This document shows, in pieces, positions 44,319 through 53,387 of a DNA stretch of 64,000 nucleotides. The stretch spans positions 124,001 through 188,000 of the forward strand of contig NZ_JABAID010000008.1 in the NCBI RefSeq assembly GCF_012641335.1, read 5' to 3'. The position numbers were made by a program, and so were the translations under genes. The notes beneath the pieces were generated by a model, which made no database searches, was not told the origin of the DNA, and was given only the letters and a program-made list of their open reading frames with translations. The stretch comes from Novosphingobium sp. ERN07. GTDB lineage: Bacteria; Pseudomonadota; Alphaproteobacteria; Sphingomonadales; Sphingomonadaceae. Numbering within the stretch: position 1 is the first letter of the stretch; every line of letters starts with the position of its first letter.

Positions 44319-44974
44319 CAGATCAGCCTTGCCTGTTCGGCCAGATAGACGGCGTTGGTTCGATTGGTGGCGTTCAGCAGTTTGAAGATCTGCTGAACGT
44401 GGCCTCTGACCGTGAATTCGGACAGGCCGATCAACCTTGCGATCGCCTTGTTCGAATGGCCTTCGCGCACAAAGCCTAAAATCTCGATCTGCCGTGCGGT
44501 GAGCCGACGCAGCGTCTTGCCTTGATCCTCTGCGGTTGCGACCGATGATGCGACAGGTAGTGCTTTGGCGATCCGATCTATCAACACTGTCGGCGGCTCG
44601 GCCTTCGAAAGAATCGAAACACCTTCAGCGTCACCAAGGCAATCAGTTACCCATCTCGTGTCTTCGGATGTGATGATGAAGATTTTGGCTTTCGGCCAGT
44701 GCATGCGCACAAGAGCCAACGCTGCTTCTCCGCTTACGCCCACAAGGTTGAAATCAAGCATAACGAGGTCTGGCGTCTGGTGAAGGGCATCAATTGCAGC
44801 GCCAAGCCCCGGCTTTGAAATAAATTCCACGAAAGGAAAGCTTTGCCTGACAATCAGCTCTAGACCAGAAAGAAACAAGTGGTGGTCGTCTATTGCCAAT
44901 ATCCGAAATTTTTCCACTCCCACCCCACTAAAAATCTGAATTATATCGGAAATATTACGCCCTGAAGGCCGCAT
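44318..44974 (-). CDS. NarL/LuxR-type response regulator (paralog 2)
   Basis: This 218-residue protein has a receiver domain with Asp29/Asp30 and Asp74 (VMLDFN), and a LuxR-type HTH near the C-terminus (REGHSNKAIARLIGLSEFTV). That HTH differs at only a few positions from the regulator at 27329. The receiver homology starts at FRILAIDDHH, so translation may begin at GTG 44917 instead of ATG 44974, giving 199 residues. It is first in a two-gene operon with the hybrid kinase. Confidence 0.88.
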   Translation of the reverse strand: MRPSGRNISDIIQIFSGVGVEKFRILAIDDHHLFLSGLELIVRQSFPFVEFISKPGLGAAIDALHQTPDLVMLDFNLVGVSGEAALALVRMHWPKAKIFIITSEDTRWVTDCLGDAEGVSILSKAEPPTVLIDRIAKALPVASSVATAEDQGKTLRRLTARQIEILGFVREGHSNKAIARLIGLSEFTVRGHVQQIFKLLNATNRTNAVYLAEQARLI

Positions 44975-45374
44975 TGATCCCCGTTAGCCCCAGTTCGACC
45001 GAACGGTAACGGCATCCGGCCTTGATTTCCAGAGTTCCTGAACACTTCATACGAGGCTCTGAACTTCAGCCCTACATTGCCATTTGGAGCACTTTCCGAC
45101 CAATCTGGTTCAGAGTGACGGAGCCGAATTTGTTTCAGGGCAAGGCGCGAGGAAGGAGCAATGCTGAGGCATTGTGACTGACGAGCAACGCTGCGCTGGA
45201 GCAAATTCGGCCCGCCGCTTTGCGGTTGTGATACCCATGTTGTCCGAGAGCGCATTGCCGGCCCAATCCTGCCGCCCTTCGGAGCAAAGGAAGGGCGCAC
45301 GCCTGCCTTGGGATCAAGCCGCCCTTCAAGACCTCATGCCAATGTTAGGTTGGCCCAATCGATTCGGAAAATGG
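44975..45374. other. Gap between the NarL-type regulator and tRNA-Lys, mostly a repeat element
   Basis: It contains the upstream region of the regulator operon (44975-45086) and a diverged copy of the MITE-like element (45087-45372). No protein gene is supported. Confidence 0.7.
45087..45372 (+). repeat. Diverged copy of the MITE-like element, abutting tRNA-Lys
   Basis: The left end (45087-45112) matches the terminal repeat of the 42168-42438 element at all but one base. The interior also matches that element read in reverse: GTGACGGAGCCGA, then CGAGGA.GGAGC.ATGCT and GTGAC.GACGAG blocks. The right end is degraded (TTTTCCGA and ATTGG are recognisable on the minus strand), and TA flanks are absent. 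It ends within a few bases of the tRNA 3' end. Confidence 0.7.
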
Positions 45375-45450
45375 TGGTGAGCCCTGCTGGGTTCGAACCA
45401 GCGACCTACTGATTAAAAGTCAGTTGCTCTACCGACTGAGCTAAGGGCCC
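45375..45450 (-). tRNA. tRNA-Lys (anticodon UUU)
   Basis: On the minus strand a complete cloverleaf can be drawn: acceptor GGGCCCT with AGGGCTC, D-arm GCTCAGTCGGTAGAGC, anticodon loop CTTTTAA inside the CTGA/TCAG stem (anticodon TTT), T-arm GGTTCGAACC, discriminator A and an encoded CCA. Length is 76 bases. It lies 37 bases after folK on the same strand. Confidence 0.97.
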
Positions 45451-45487
45451 GCACTGTTGCGCCGCGTTCGGCGCACTGCGTGGCGCG

Positions 45488-45991
45488 TCACCTAGGGGGC
45501 GTGGGCCGGGCGGTCAAGCCTGTCTTCAGGCGATAGGCAAGTTGCTTGATTGTGAAGCCGGTGACCGGATCGCGCCAGCAGGGGGCTATCGCCGCCACCG
45601 GGCCGAGAACGAAGGCGCGATTGCGCAATTCGCTGTGGGGCACGGTCAGCCGGTCATCGCTCCAGCAACCGCCGGACCACAGAACCACATCCAGATCGAG
45701 CGTGCGCGAGCGCCAGCGCTGGCCCTGACGCTTGCGACCGAAGCGTATTTCGATGGCTTGCAAGGCATCTAGCAGCGCCGGGGGATCAAGCCGGGTTTCG
45801 ACCAACACGGCGCCATTGGCGTATTCGCGCTGCGACGGGCCGATAGGGCGGCTGCGAATCAGCGGGCTTGTTGCAAGGACAATCACCCCTTCCCCGGTCA
45901 GCGCCTGCGCCGCCGCGCGCAGCAGCGCTGTCGGCGCTCCATACCTGGGATGACGCTGGTTGGAGCCGAGCGCGACGAGATAGCGATGCAG
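45488..45991 (-). CDS. folK: FolK, 6-hydroxymethyl-7,8-dihydropterin pyrophosphokinase
   Basis: This protein makes dihydropterin diphosphate for folate synthesis. Homology begins before the only GTG in frame: the codons from 45991 encode LHRYLVALGSNQRHPRYGAP, the essential GSN substrate loop. The rest follows with FGRKRQGQRWRSRTLDLDV (catalytic RxxxRxLDLD) and LTVPHSELRNRAFVL. No ATG, GTG or TTG occurs in frame between the upstream stop (about 46040) and 45991. CTG at 45991 is preceded by GAGGA 9 bases upstream and is the best start, giving 167 residues, normal for FolK. It overlaps the upstream amidase stop region. Confidence 0.88.
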   Translation of the reverse strand: MHRYLVALGSNQRHPRYGAPTALLRAAAQALTGEGVIVLATSPLIRSRPIGPSQREYANGAVLVETRLDPPALLDALQAIEIRFGRKRQGQRWRSRTLDLDVVLWSGGCWSDDRLTVPHSELRNRAFVLGPVAAIAPCWRDPVTGFTIKQLAYRLKTGLTARPTPPR

Positions 45992-45993
45992 CG

Positions 45994-46842
45994 TCAGATA
46001 TCCTCGGCCAGACGCCCGTAAAGCTGCGGGCGGCGATCACGGAAGAAGCCCATCCCTGCACGATGCGTCGCCGCGCGCGTCAGATCGATGGTGGCGTGAA
46101 GCACGCCGGTTTCGCCCGCGCCGAACTCGGTAATGAAATCGCCCCATTCGTCGCTGATGAAGCTGTGGCCATAGAACTTCTGCCCGTCTTCGGTCCCGAT
46201 CCGGTTCGCCGCGATCACCGGCATACAGTTCGAAACCGCATGGCCCAGCATCGCGCGCCGCCACATGCGGCTGGTATCGAGGTCCGCGTCATAGGGTTCG
46301 CTGCCGATGGCGGTAGGGTAGAACAACAATTCCGCACCCATCAGCGCCATCGCGCGCGCACATTCGGGATACCACTGGTCCCAGCACACGCCCACGCCAA
46401 TGCGCGTGCCGCACACATCCCACACCTTGAACCCGGTGTTACCGGGACGGAAATAATACTTCTCTTCATAGCCGGGGCCATCGGGGATGTGGCTCTTGCG
46501 GTAGATGCCCATCACTTCGCCATCGGGTCCGATCATGGCGAGCGTGTTGTAGTAATGGTGCCCGTCGCGCTCGAAAAAGCTGGTGGGGATGGCTATGCCG
46601 TGCGCCTTGGCCAACTTTTGCATCTCGCGCACCGAAGGGTCTTGCCCCAGCGGACAAGCCAGCGAAAAAAGCGCCTCGTCCTCAACCTTGCAGAAATAGG
46701 GACCGGCAAAGAGTTCGGGCGGCAAAACAATCTGGGCGCCACCAAGCGCAGCCTGTTCGACCAGCGCGGCGGTTGCAGCGATGTTCTCGGCCTCACCCCC
46801 GTTCAGGGCGAGTTGCAGGGCGGCGACGGTGATCTCGGTCAT
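45994..46842 (-). CDS. aguB: N-carbamoylputrescine amidase-like carbon-nitrogen hydrolase
   Basis: The protein has 282 residues from ATG 46842 (MTEITVAAL); an ATG at 46878 would add a glycine/arginine-rich stretch not seen in the family. The nitrilase triad is present: Glu (PPELFAGPYF), Lys (YRKSHIPDGPG) and Cys (GVCWDQWYPE). The overall motif set, including YYFRPGNTGFKVW and GTEDGQKFYG, is that of AguB, which converts N-carbamoylputrescine to putrescine, CO2 and ammonia. aguA is not in the window. Confidence 0.92.
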   Translation of the reverse strand: MTEITVAALQLALNGGEAENIAATAALVEQAALGGAQIVLPPELFAGPYFCKVEDEALFSLACPLGQDPSVREMQKLAKAHGIAIPTSFFERDGHHYYNTLAMIGPDGEVMGIYRKSHIPDGPGYEEKYYFRPGNTGFKVWDVCGTRIGVGVCWDQWYPECARAMALMGAELLFYPTAIGSEPYDADLDTSRMWRRAMLGHAVSNCMPVIAANRIGTEDGQKFYGHSFISDEWGDFITEFGAGETGVLHATIDLTRAATHRAGMGFFRDRRPQLYGRLAEDI

Positions 46843-46905
46843 GGCAGGTGACCTAAGCCCCCTGCCCCCGTTATTCAACCGTCGCCGTGCCCGATCACGC
46901 CAGCG

Positions 46906-47757
46906 TCAGGGGCGTTTGCGGAAAAGGAGCGTCATGCGGTCGCTCTCACCGATAGCGGTAAGTCGGGCCTTTTCTTCGTCGCTGACTTTCACCTGAAAGG
47001 TCGGCGGCAGAGTCCAGACGCCTTCGGGCCAGTTGGCCGGATCTTTGGGGTTGGCATTCGCCTCGCTCTTGCCGACGAAGCTGAACCCGTGGATTTCCAT
47101 GAACTTGATGATGTCAGCTTCGCGCAGATAGCCTTTGGAACCATCGGCATAGGCATAGGGTGCGTCTGGCTTGGCGCGGTGCTGTTCGATGCCGACCATG
47201 CCATCGGGCTTCAACAGATCACGCATCTTCTTGATCTCGCTGTCCGCCATGTTCGAGCGGAGCAGGTTATGCATCATGCGCATCACCAAGATGCGGTCGA
47301 ACGTGCCCTTCTCTCCTTCTGGAATCGCACCGAGTTGGAAGGCGGTGAACTTGTCCGCAGGCTGCTTCGACCATTCGGCCACTTCGCCGGGAAACTTTTC
47401 AACGGCGGCTTGGGTGGCAGCCTGACGCTGCGCATTAGCGCTGCTGGCATCGGCAAAGAGGCCGACGAGTTTGCCCTTGGGCGCAAGATAGATGCCAAGC
47501 AGGCGCGAATACCAGCCACCGCCCGGTGCATATTCGCCCACTTTCATCGCGGGGCCGACATCAAAGAACGCCAGCGTCTGATCCGGCTTGCGATACTTGT
47601 CGCGCGCAGCGTCATCCTTGCGTAGCGGATCGGCCACGGCAGCGGCCAGCGCAGGATCGACCTTGGCAGCGGCATGATCGGCGTGCTGGGCGAAGGCGGG
47701 CATCGCAAGGCTGCTTCCGGCGACCACGGCCAGCAGGGCAAGGCTCATTTTGCGCAT
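46906..47757 (-). CDS. Exported class I SAM-dependent methyltransferase-like protein
   Basis: The protein has 283 residues from ATG 47757, chosen for GGAGAA 8 bases upstream and because the signal peptide (MRKMSLALLAVVAGSSLAMPAFAQ) starts there. The methyltransferase fold has motif I VGEYAPGGGWYSRLL, FDRILVMRMMHNLL and the post-motif LKPDGMVGIEQHRA. Export of a SAM-fold protein is unusual but is seen in a family common in proteobacteria, whose function is unknown. It is divergent from msrA. Confidence 0.85.
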   Translation of the reverse strand: MRKMSLALLAVVAGSSLAMPAFAQHADHAAAKVDPALAAAVADPLRKDDAARDKYRKPDQTLAFFDVGPAMKVGEYAPGGGWYSRLLGIYLAPKGKLVGLFADASSANAQRQAATQAAVEKFPGEVAEWSKQPADKFTAFQLGAIPEGEKGTFDRILVMRMMHNLLRSNMADSEIKKMRDLLKPDGMVGIEQHRAKPDAPYAYADGSKGYLREADIIKFMEIHGFSFVGKSEANANPKDPANWPEGVWTLPPTFQVKVSDEEKARLTAIGESDRMTLLFRKRP

Positions 47758-47835
47758 CAGGTAATTCTCCAACGGGGGCGATGACAAGCGAGGTGTGCCT
47801 GCCTATCTCGGTGTCATACAAGGAGAATACGACGC

Positions 47836-48372
47836 ATGAGCGAACAAGCAACGGCCATTCTGGCAGGCGGATGTTTCTGGTGCACCGAAGCCGTGTTTCG
47901 TGACGTGATAGGCGTCAGCAATGTCGAGAGCGGTTATATCGGCGGTACGGTAGAAAACCCAACGTACAAGCAGGTTTGCAGCGGCACAACCGGGCACGCC
48001 GAAGCGATCCGCGTGACGTTTGATACCGGGGTCATCGGACTGGACCAGATCCTGGACATTTTCCTTGCCACGCACGACCCGACGCAACTGAACCGTCAGG
48101 GCAACGATGTGGGCACGCAGTATCGCTCTGCCATGTTTCCGGCAGACGAGGAGCAGAAGGCCGCGATGGAAGCGGCCATTGATCGGGCGCAGCCAGATTG
48201 GCCGCAGCCCATCGTCACCACCATCGAGCCGATGGCCACGTGGTATCCGGCGGAGGACTACCATCAGGAGTATTGGGACGGCGAAGGGCAGCGCAATCCC
48301 TACTGCCTTGCCGTGATCCCGCCCAAGCTGATGAAGCTGCGCAAGAGTTTTGCAAGCAAGGTGAAGAGCTAA
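47836..48372 (+). CDS. msrA: MsrA, peptide-methionine (S)-S-oxide reductase
   Basis: This 178-residue protein has the GCFWCTE active site (nucleophile Cys13) and SGYIGG, followed by YKQVCSGTTGHAEAIRVTFD and the TQYRSAMF and DYHQEYW motifs. It repairs oxidised methionine. A second Cys near the C-terminus (NPYCLAVI) may serve as resolving cysteine. It starts at ATG 47836 with AAGGAG 11 bases upstream. It is convergent with dapE, overlapping by four bases. Confidence 0.96.
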   Translation: MSEQATAILAGGCFWCTEAVFRDVIGVSNVESGYIGGTVENPTYKQVCSGTTGHAEAIRVTFDTGVIGLDQILDIFLATHDPTQLNRQGNDVGTQYRSAMFPADEEQKAAMEAAIDRAQPDWPQPIVTTIEPMATWYPAEDYHQEYWDGEGQRNPYCLAVIPPKLMKLRKSFASKVKS

Positions 48373-49499
48373 CCAGCCAGTGCAGCCAATGTGATCCGGC
48401 GGTAGATGCGTTGGAGGGTCACCAAATCCTCCAGCGCCACCGCTTCATCCTTCTTGTGCATCGTGGCGTTGCACAGGCCGAATTCCACCACAGGACAGAC
48501 CGCACGCAGAAATCGCGCGTCCGACGTGCCGCCGCTGGTGGAAAGTTCGGGATAGAGGCCGGTTTCGGCCTTCACTGCATCGGCAATCAGCGTGGAATAA
48601 TCGCCGGGCAGCGTGATGAAGCTTTCGCCCGAAATGACCGCGCGCACCTCGCCCTTGTGGCGGTGGGCAATGGCTTCGACCTGCTCGATCAGGCTTTTGC
48701 CGGTGTGGCGGTCGTTGAAGCGGATCGAGATGCGGGCGTGGGCTTCTGCCGGGATGACATTGGTGGCCTTGTTGCCCACCTCAAGGTCGGTCACTTCAAG
48801 GTTGGAAGGCTGGAACCATTCGGTGCCCTCGTCCAGCACCAGCGCATCCAGATCAGCGAGCAGCGCGACAAGGCGTGGGATAGGGTTGTCGGCAAGGTGC
48901 GGGTAGGCAACGTGGCCCTGCGCGCCCTTGCAGGTGATCCACATGTTGACCGAGCCACGCCGACCGATCTTCACCATATCGCCCAAGCGGTGGACCGAGG
49001 TAGGTTCGCCCACCAGGCACAGGTCGGGTTCGGCCTTCAGCTCGCGGATCAGTTCGATCAGCGGGACGGTGCCGTAACGCGCAGGGCCTTCCTCGTCCCC
49101 GGTGATGATGAAGCTGAGCGTGCCCGCTTCGGCGGGTATTTCAGCCGCAGCAGCAACCATCGAGGCAACGGAGCCTTTCATGTCCACAGCGCCGCGTCCG
49201 TAGAGCAATTCGCCGCGCCGTTCGGCCTTGAAAGGCCCAGAGGTCCACCCCTCACCCGGCGGCACGACATCAAGGTGCCCGGCAAAGGCGAAGTGGCGCG
49301 AGTCTTCCGGTCCCCTGCGGATGGCGAACATGTTCTCAACCGGGCCATCGGGCGCTTCGCCCGCGATGAAGCGGTGGATTTCGAACCCCAGCGGCGCAAG
49401 CATCGCTTCAAAGCAATCGAAAACCGCGCCCGTGGCGGGGGTGACGCTTTCGCAATCGATCAGGCGTTCAGCAAGAATGACGGGATCAAGCGCGGGCAT
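48369..49499 (-). CDS. dapE: DapE, succinyl-diaminopimelate desuccinylase
   Basis: This 376-residue M20 metalloenzyme of lysine and peptidoglycan precursor synthesis has two-zinc ligand motifs: HFAFAGHLDVVP, YGRGAVDMKGS, TGDEEGPA and the C-terminal EFGLCNATMHKKDE. The dimerisation domain lies at about 180-290. The start overlaps the stop of the upstream glutathione transferase gene (ATGA). Confidence 0.96.
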   Translation of the reverse strand: MPALDPVILAERLIDCESVTPATGAVFDCFEAMLAPLGFEIHRFIAGEAPDGPVENMFAIRRGPEDSRHFAFAGHLDVVPPGEGWTSGPFKAERRGELLYGRGAVDMKGSVASMVAAAAEIPAEAGTLSFIITGDEEGPARYGTVPLIELIRELKAEPDLCLVGEPTSVHRLGDMVKIGRRGSVNMWITCKGAQGHVAYPHLADNPIPRLVALLADLDALVLDEGTEWFQPSNLEVTDLEVGNKATNVIPAEAHARISIRFNDRHTGKSLIEQVEAIAHRHKGEVRAVISGESFITLPGDYSTLIADAVKAETGLYPELSTSGGTSDARFLRAVCPVVEFGLCNATMHKKDEAVALEDLVTLQRIYRRITLAALAG

Positions 49500-50173
49500 C
49501 AGCGGGCAGGCTCCTCAAACTGTTCGATGGTCCAGCCTTCGCTTTCGGCAGCCTCGATCCAAGCCTGCATCCACTCGTGCGTCCAGACCGCTTCCATATA
49601 GGTCATCGCAAAGCCCGGAACGGGCACGCCGTAGGTCATGAAGCGCGAGACGACGGGGGCGTAGATGATGTCGGCAGCGCAGAAGGTGCCGAACAGGAAA
49701 GGGCCGCCCTTGCCGAAGCGGGCGCGGGCTTCTGCCCAAAGCGTGAGGATGCGGACGATGTCGGCGCGGACCTCGGGCGTGATTTCCACGCCTTCCACGC
49801 GCTTACGGATGTTCATCGGAAGCTGGCTGCGCAGCGGCAGATAGCCGGAGTGCATTTCGGCAACCATCGAGCGGGCCATCGCACGCGCGGTTTCATCCTT
49901 GGGCCAGAAACGATCACGCCCGACCTTGTCGGCAAGGTAATCGATGATGGCAAGGCTGTCCCACACCACCGGGGCATCGGGGCCTTCACCGTCCCACAGG
50001 ATCGGCACTTTGCCCGATGACGGGGCCAGATCATCGGCCCGGCGCAGGTGATCCCATTCCTCGCCATAGAGCGGGACAGTGATTTCCTCGAACATGATGC
50101 CCGATTGCTTGGCCGCCAGCCAGCCGCGCAAGGACCAGCTTGAATAGTTCTTGTTGCCGATGATCAGCTTCAT
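49499..50173 (-). CDS. Glutathione S-transferase family protein
   Basis: This 224-residue protein has an N-terminal thioredoxin-fold domain with NKNYSSWSLRGWL (Ser as likely glutathione-activating residue) and GKVPILWD, then an all-helical C-terminal domain. The pattern fits the small GST family next to dapE in many alphaproteobacteria. The start is ATG 50173; the frame stays open to 50557, but the extra part runs into an intergenic repeat and precedes the thioredoxin fold, so it is rejected. It overlaps dapE by one codon base set (ATGA). Confidence 0.9.
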   Translation of the reverse strand: MKLIIGNKNYSSWSLRGWLAAKQSGIMFEEITVPLYGEEWDHLRRADDLAPSSGKVPILWDGEGPDAPVVWDSLAIIDYLADKVGRDRFWPKDETARAMARSMVAEMHSGYLPLRSQLPMNIRKRVEGVEITPEVRADIVRILTLWAEARARFGKGGPFLFGTFCAADIIYAPVVSRFMTYGVPVPGFAMTYMEAVWTHEWMQAWIEAAESEGWTIEQFEEPAR

Positions 50174-50515
50174 CGTGTTCGCCCCGCTTCGCTTTTGGGG
50201 CGCGTAGCCGTTCAGCTTCGCGCTGTCGAGCATGAACAGGTTTACACAGTTTACACGGTCCAAAGGAGAAAGTGTCTGGTCGCTTTCAAGCAGTTCGCGA
50301 AGGCGCGTTTCGGTGAGCGCGGGCGCGGCGGTGCCGTGACGTGCGAGCACGTTACGGGCGGTGTGGCGGGTGACCGGGAGGGGATCGCGGTGGGGCATGG
50401 CGCGCGGGAGCGTGGGGTCGCACCGGGCCTGTAGGACAGCGGGGATTGCGCCGGAATGGTGGGGTGTTGAAGAGTTGGGCTGGGCTGCGATGCCTGCTTC
50501 GTTCAGGCCCGCAAA

Positions 50516-50593
50516 CCCGCTCATCCTGAACTTGTCGAAGGATGCTGATGCAAGCACTGTGCTTGATGCTTCGACAGGCTCAGGATGAGCGGG
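50516..50593. repeat. Imperfect inverted repeat of the CATCCTGA-CTTGTCGAAG type
   Basis: The left arm begins CCCGCTCATCCTGAACTTGT and the right arm is its near-complement ending CAGGATGAGCGGG; a loop of about 20 bases separates them. This intergenic palindrome type is frequent in sphingomonads and related alphaproteobacteria. Confidence 0.85.
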
Positions 50594-50631
50594 CCTGGCT
50601 CAGGGTGGGGTTGGAACATGCCCTCCCCCAA

Positions 50632-50653
50632 CCCCTCCCGCATGCGGGAGGGG
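50632..50653. repeat. GC-rich perfect palindrome after engB
   Basis: CCCCTCCCGCA and TGCGGGAGGGG form a 22-bp perfect palindrome 9 bases after the engB stop. The preceding ATGCCCTCCCCCAAC is shared with a copy at 62786-62807. It may stop transcription of the rpmH operon, but no U-tract follows. Confidence 0.75.
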
Positions 50654-50662
50654 AGTAAACGG

Positions 50663-51316
50663 TCAGACCAGCGAGTCCTGCAGCACCGCGGCGCGCAGTT
50701 CTTCGATACCCATCTTCTTTTCGGATGAGGTCACGATAATCTCGGGGTAAGCGGCAGTGCGCTTGCGAGCGGCGGCGATGGTGGCGGCGGTGACCGCTTC
50801 CAGTTCGGTGGACTTGATCTTGTCCGCCTTGGTCAGGACCACGCGATAGCCGACGCCCGCTTCATCGAGCATCTGCATCATGTCTTCATCGACCGGCTTC
50901 ACGCCGTGGCGGCTGTCGATCAGCAGCAGGGTGCGTTTGAGCACGACGCGGCCACGCAGAAAATCGCGGACCAGACGGCGCCAGTTCTCAACCACTTTGG
51001 GCGGGGCCTTGGCAAAGCCATAGCCGGGCATGTCCACCAGACGCAGGCGCGTGGGTTCGCCCACTTCGAAGTAGTTCAATTCCTGCGTGCGCCCCGGCGT
51101 GACCGAGGTGCGGGCAATGGACTTGCGACCGGTCAGCGCATTGAGCAGCGACGATTTGCCGACGTTGGAACGGCCCGCAAAGGCGATTTCCGGCACATCG
51201 GGATCGGGCAGGAATTTCAGCGCTGGGGCCGATTTGATGAACTCCACGCGGCCTGCAAAAAGCAGACGCGCCTGTTCGATCAGTTCGGCGCGGGCGGCCT
51301 GTTCTTCTGGTGTCAC
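50663..51316 (-). CDS. engB: EngB/YsxC, ribosome biogenesis GTP-binding protein
   Basis: This 217-residue protein of the TrmE-Era-EngA-EngB GTPase family acts in 50S assembly and cell division. G-motifs are GRSNVGKSS (G1, near residue 48), the TPGRTQ switch (G2), VDMPGYG (G3), TKADK (G4) and TSSEK (G5). The start overlaps the yidC stop by four bases, making it the last gene of the rpmH-rnpA-yidD-yidC-engB operon. Confidence 0.96.
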   Translation of the reverse strand: MTPEEQAARAELIEQARLLFAGRVEFIKSAPALKFLPDPDVPEIAFAGRSNVGKSSLLNALTGRKSIARTSVTPGRTQELNYFEVGEPTRLRLVDMPGYGFAKAPPKVVENWRRLVRDFLRGRVVLKRTLLLIDSRHGVKPVDEDMMQMLDEAGVGYRVVLTKADKIKSTELEAVTAATIAAARKRTAAYPEIIVTSSEKKMGIEELRAAVLQDSLV

Positions 51317-53109
51317 CGGGTCTTCGGCTTCCGCGTGGAAGCCGCCTTCTGATCACGCGCAACGGCACGATCGACGTCGAGCTGGTCCTTGTCGGCCTGA
51401 GCCTTCAATTGCGGGTGCTTGCTGTAGAGATACTTCTGCTGCGCGATGGTCAGCACGTTCGAGGTGATCCAGTAGATCAGCAGGCCAGCCGCGAAGGGGG
51501 CCATGACGAACATCATGATCCACGGCATGAACGCGAAGATCTGCTGCTGCGCCGGGTCCATCGCCGCCGGTTGCAGCTTGAACTGCGCCCACATGGTGAT
51601 GCCGAGCAGGATCGCCAGCACACCGATGGCAAGAAAGCCGGGCGGATCGAACGGCAGCAGGCCGAACAGGTTCAGGATGTGCGCCGGATCGGGCGCGGAG
51701 AGATCCTTGATCCACAGCGCGAAGGGCTGGTGACGCATTTCGATGGTCAGCGTCAGCACCTTGTAGAGCGCGAAGAACACCGGGATCTGAAGGAAAATGG
51801 GGAGGCACCCGGCGAGAGGATTGACCTTCTCGCGCTTGTACAACTCCATGATTTCCTGCTGCTGCTTCTGCTTGTCGTCCTTGTAGCGTTCCTGCAGCGC
51901 CTTCATCTTGGGCTGAAGCGCGCGCATCGCCGCCATCGAGGCGAACTGGCGCTGGGCGATGGGGAACATCACGCCGCGCACGATCAGCGTGAGCAGGATG
52001 ATCGCCACGCCGAAGTTCTTGACCAGCTTGAACAGCGAATCGAGTAGCCAGAAGATCGGCTTTTCGAACCAGCGGAACCAGCCCCAGTCAATCGACAGGC
52101 TGAAATTGGCGACGCCCGCTGCCTCATACTTTTCGAGAACGCTGTTTTCCTTGCCGCCCGCGAAGAGGCGGACCGACTGCGACTGCTGCTTGCCCGGTGC
52201 GACCGAGACGTTGGGATAAATCAGATCGGCGCGGAACACGCCCGGCGCGGTGGCGCGGAAAGCGCCTTCAGCCTTGGCCCCGGCATCGGGGATCAGCGCG
52301 GAAAGCCAGTAGATATCGGTAAAGCCGATCCAGTTGGTGCCCCCCTTGAGCGGGACGGCCTGCCCCGGCGCTTCGGCAACAGTCGAATAGTTGTTTTCGA
52401 ACGTCACCGAGCCATCGAGGGCGGCAATCGGGCCGGAATGGAGTTGCCAGGTATCGAGACTGGCAGTCTTGTCCGTCCGGCTGACCAGCGCGAAGGGCTT
52501 GACCACTACCGGGGTTGCGCCGGTGTTGGCCACCGTCTGCGTGGCGGTGATCATATAGTCCGCATCGATCGCATAGCGGATCGAGAACGTCTGCCCGGTA
52601 GGGTTGGTCCAGCGCAGGGTGACCGGGGTCTGCGGCGTCAGCTTCGCGCTATCGGCGGTCCACATCGTGTTGGTATCGGGCGTGGCGATGCCTTCGCCCA
52701 CCCAGCCCATCTGGGCATAGTGCTGCGCGGGCGTTCCAGCGGGCGAGAACAGGCGCACGGGCGCGCTGTTCTTTTCCGCAGTCTCGGTATGACGGGCCAG
52801 CGTTACGTCATCAACCAGCGCGCCTTTGAGATTGATCGAACCCTTGAGGCCCGGCGCATCAATCGGCAGGCGGTGCCCGGCGGCGAGTTCGGCGCGCAGA
52901 TCCTTCTTTTCCAGCGCGATATCGCCCGCGTTGCGCAGGCCACCTTCGCGCGTGGGCTTGCCGTCGGCGACGGCAGGCGCGGTCGCCGTGGCCGTGGCGG
53001 CAGGCTTTACGTCGGCCTGCGGGTAGAACCAGCGCATCGCGCCTTCCCAGCCGAGCAGCAGCAGACCGGTAAGGACCACTGCCAAGATGACGTTGCGCTG
53101 ATTCTGCAC
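51313..53109 (-). CDS. yidC: YidC, membrane protein insertase
   Basis: This 598-residue inner-membrane insertase has an N-terminal helix (about 7-25) and a large periplasmic beta domain (about 60-350). The conserved five-helix Oxa1/YidC domain (about 370-570) contains [18 protein letters not shown] and [23 protein letters not shown]. The basic C-terminal tail is long. It inserts and folds membrane proteins alone or with SecYEG. Upstream is yidD, 68 bases away. Confidence 0.97.
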   Translation of the reverse strand: MQNQRNVILAVVLTGLLLLGWEGAMRWFYPQADVKPAATATATAPAVADGKPTREGGLRNAGDIALEKKDLRAELAAGHRLPIDAPGLKGSINLKGALVDDVTLARHTETAEKNSAPVRLFSPAGTPAQHYAQMGWVGEGIATPDTNTMWTADSAKLTPQTPVTLRWTNPTGQTFSIRYAIDADYMITATQTVANTGATPVVVKPFALVSRTDKTASLDTWQLHSGPIAALDGSVTFENNYSTVAEAPGQAVPLKGGTNWIGFTDIYWLSALIPDAGAKAEGAFRATAPGVFRADLIYPNVSVAPGKQQSQSVRLFAGGKENSVLEKYEAAGVANFSLSIDWGWFRWFEKPIFWLLDSLFKLVKNFGVAIILLTLIVRGVMFPIAQRQFASMAAMRALQPKMKALQERYKDDKQKQQQEIMELYKREKVNPLAGCLPIFLQIPVFFALYKVLTLTIEMRHQPFALWIKDLSAPDPAHILNLFGLLPFDPPGFLAIGVLAILLGITMWAQFKLQPAAMDPAQQQIFAFMPWIMMFVMAPFAAGLLIYWITSNVLTIAQQKYLYSKHPQLKAQADKDQLDVDRAVARDQKAASTRKPKTR

Positions 53110-53177
53110 CGGGTTTTGCGTCCTGTTATTCTATGGCGCGCAAGGCGACCTGAAATTGTATGTCCCAGGGAACGGGC

Positions 53178-53387
53178 CTAAGGAACGGGATCGTATCCGC
53201 ACCCACCCCACGGGTGGCAGCGCAATAGCCGCTTCGCCGCCAGCCAGCCACCCTTAATCGCGCCATGCTTTTCCAGCGCTTCAATCGCATATTGCGAGCA
53301 GGAAGGGCTGAAGCGGCACGATGGTGGCAGGATGCGCGAAGGTCCGAGTTGCCAGCCGCGCGCAATAAGGATGAGCAGGCGTTTCAT
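53178..53387 (-). CDS. yidD: YidD, membrane protein insertion efficiency factor
   Basis: This 69-residue amphipathic protein has the family signature [15 protein letters not shown] followed by [16 protein letters not shown]. Its ATG overlaps the rnpA stop by four bases. It helps YidC-dependent membrane protein insertion. Confidence 0.95.
   Translation of the reverse strand: MKRLLILIARGWQLGPSRILPPSCRFSPSCSQYAIEALEKHGAIKGGWLAAKRLLRCHPWGGCGYDPVP

Larger units (their letters stand above)
50174..50662. other. Intergenic region with two sphingomonad-type repeats
   Basis: The gap between engB and the GST gene is 489 bp. It holds a long inverted repeat (50516-50593) and a GC palindrome (50632-50653), listed separately. 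A weak open frame runs through 50174-50557 on the minus strand without family resemblance. Confidence 0.7.

Noticed and set aside
50174..50557. N-terminal extension of the glutathione transferase reading frame
   Set aside because: The thioredoxin fold begins at ATG 50173; the extra codons run into an intergenic inverted repeat and show no family resemblance.
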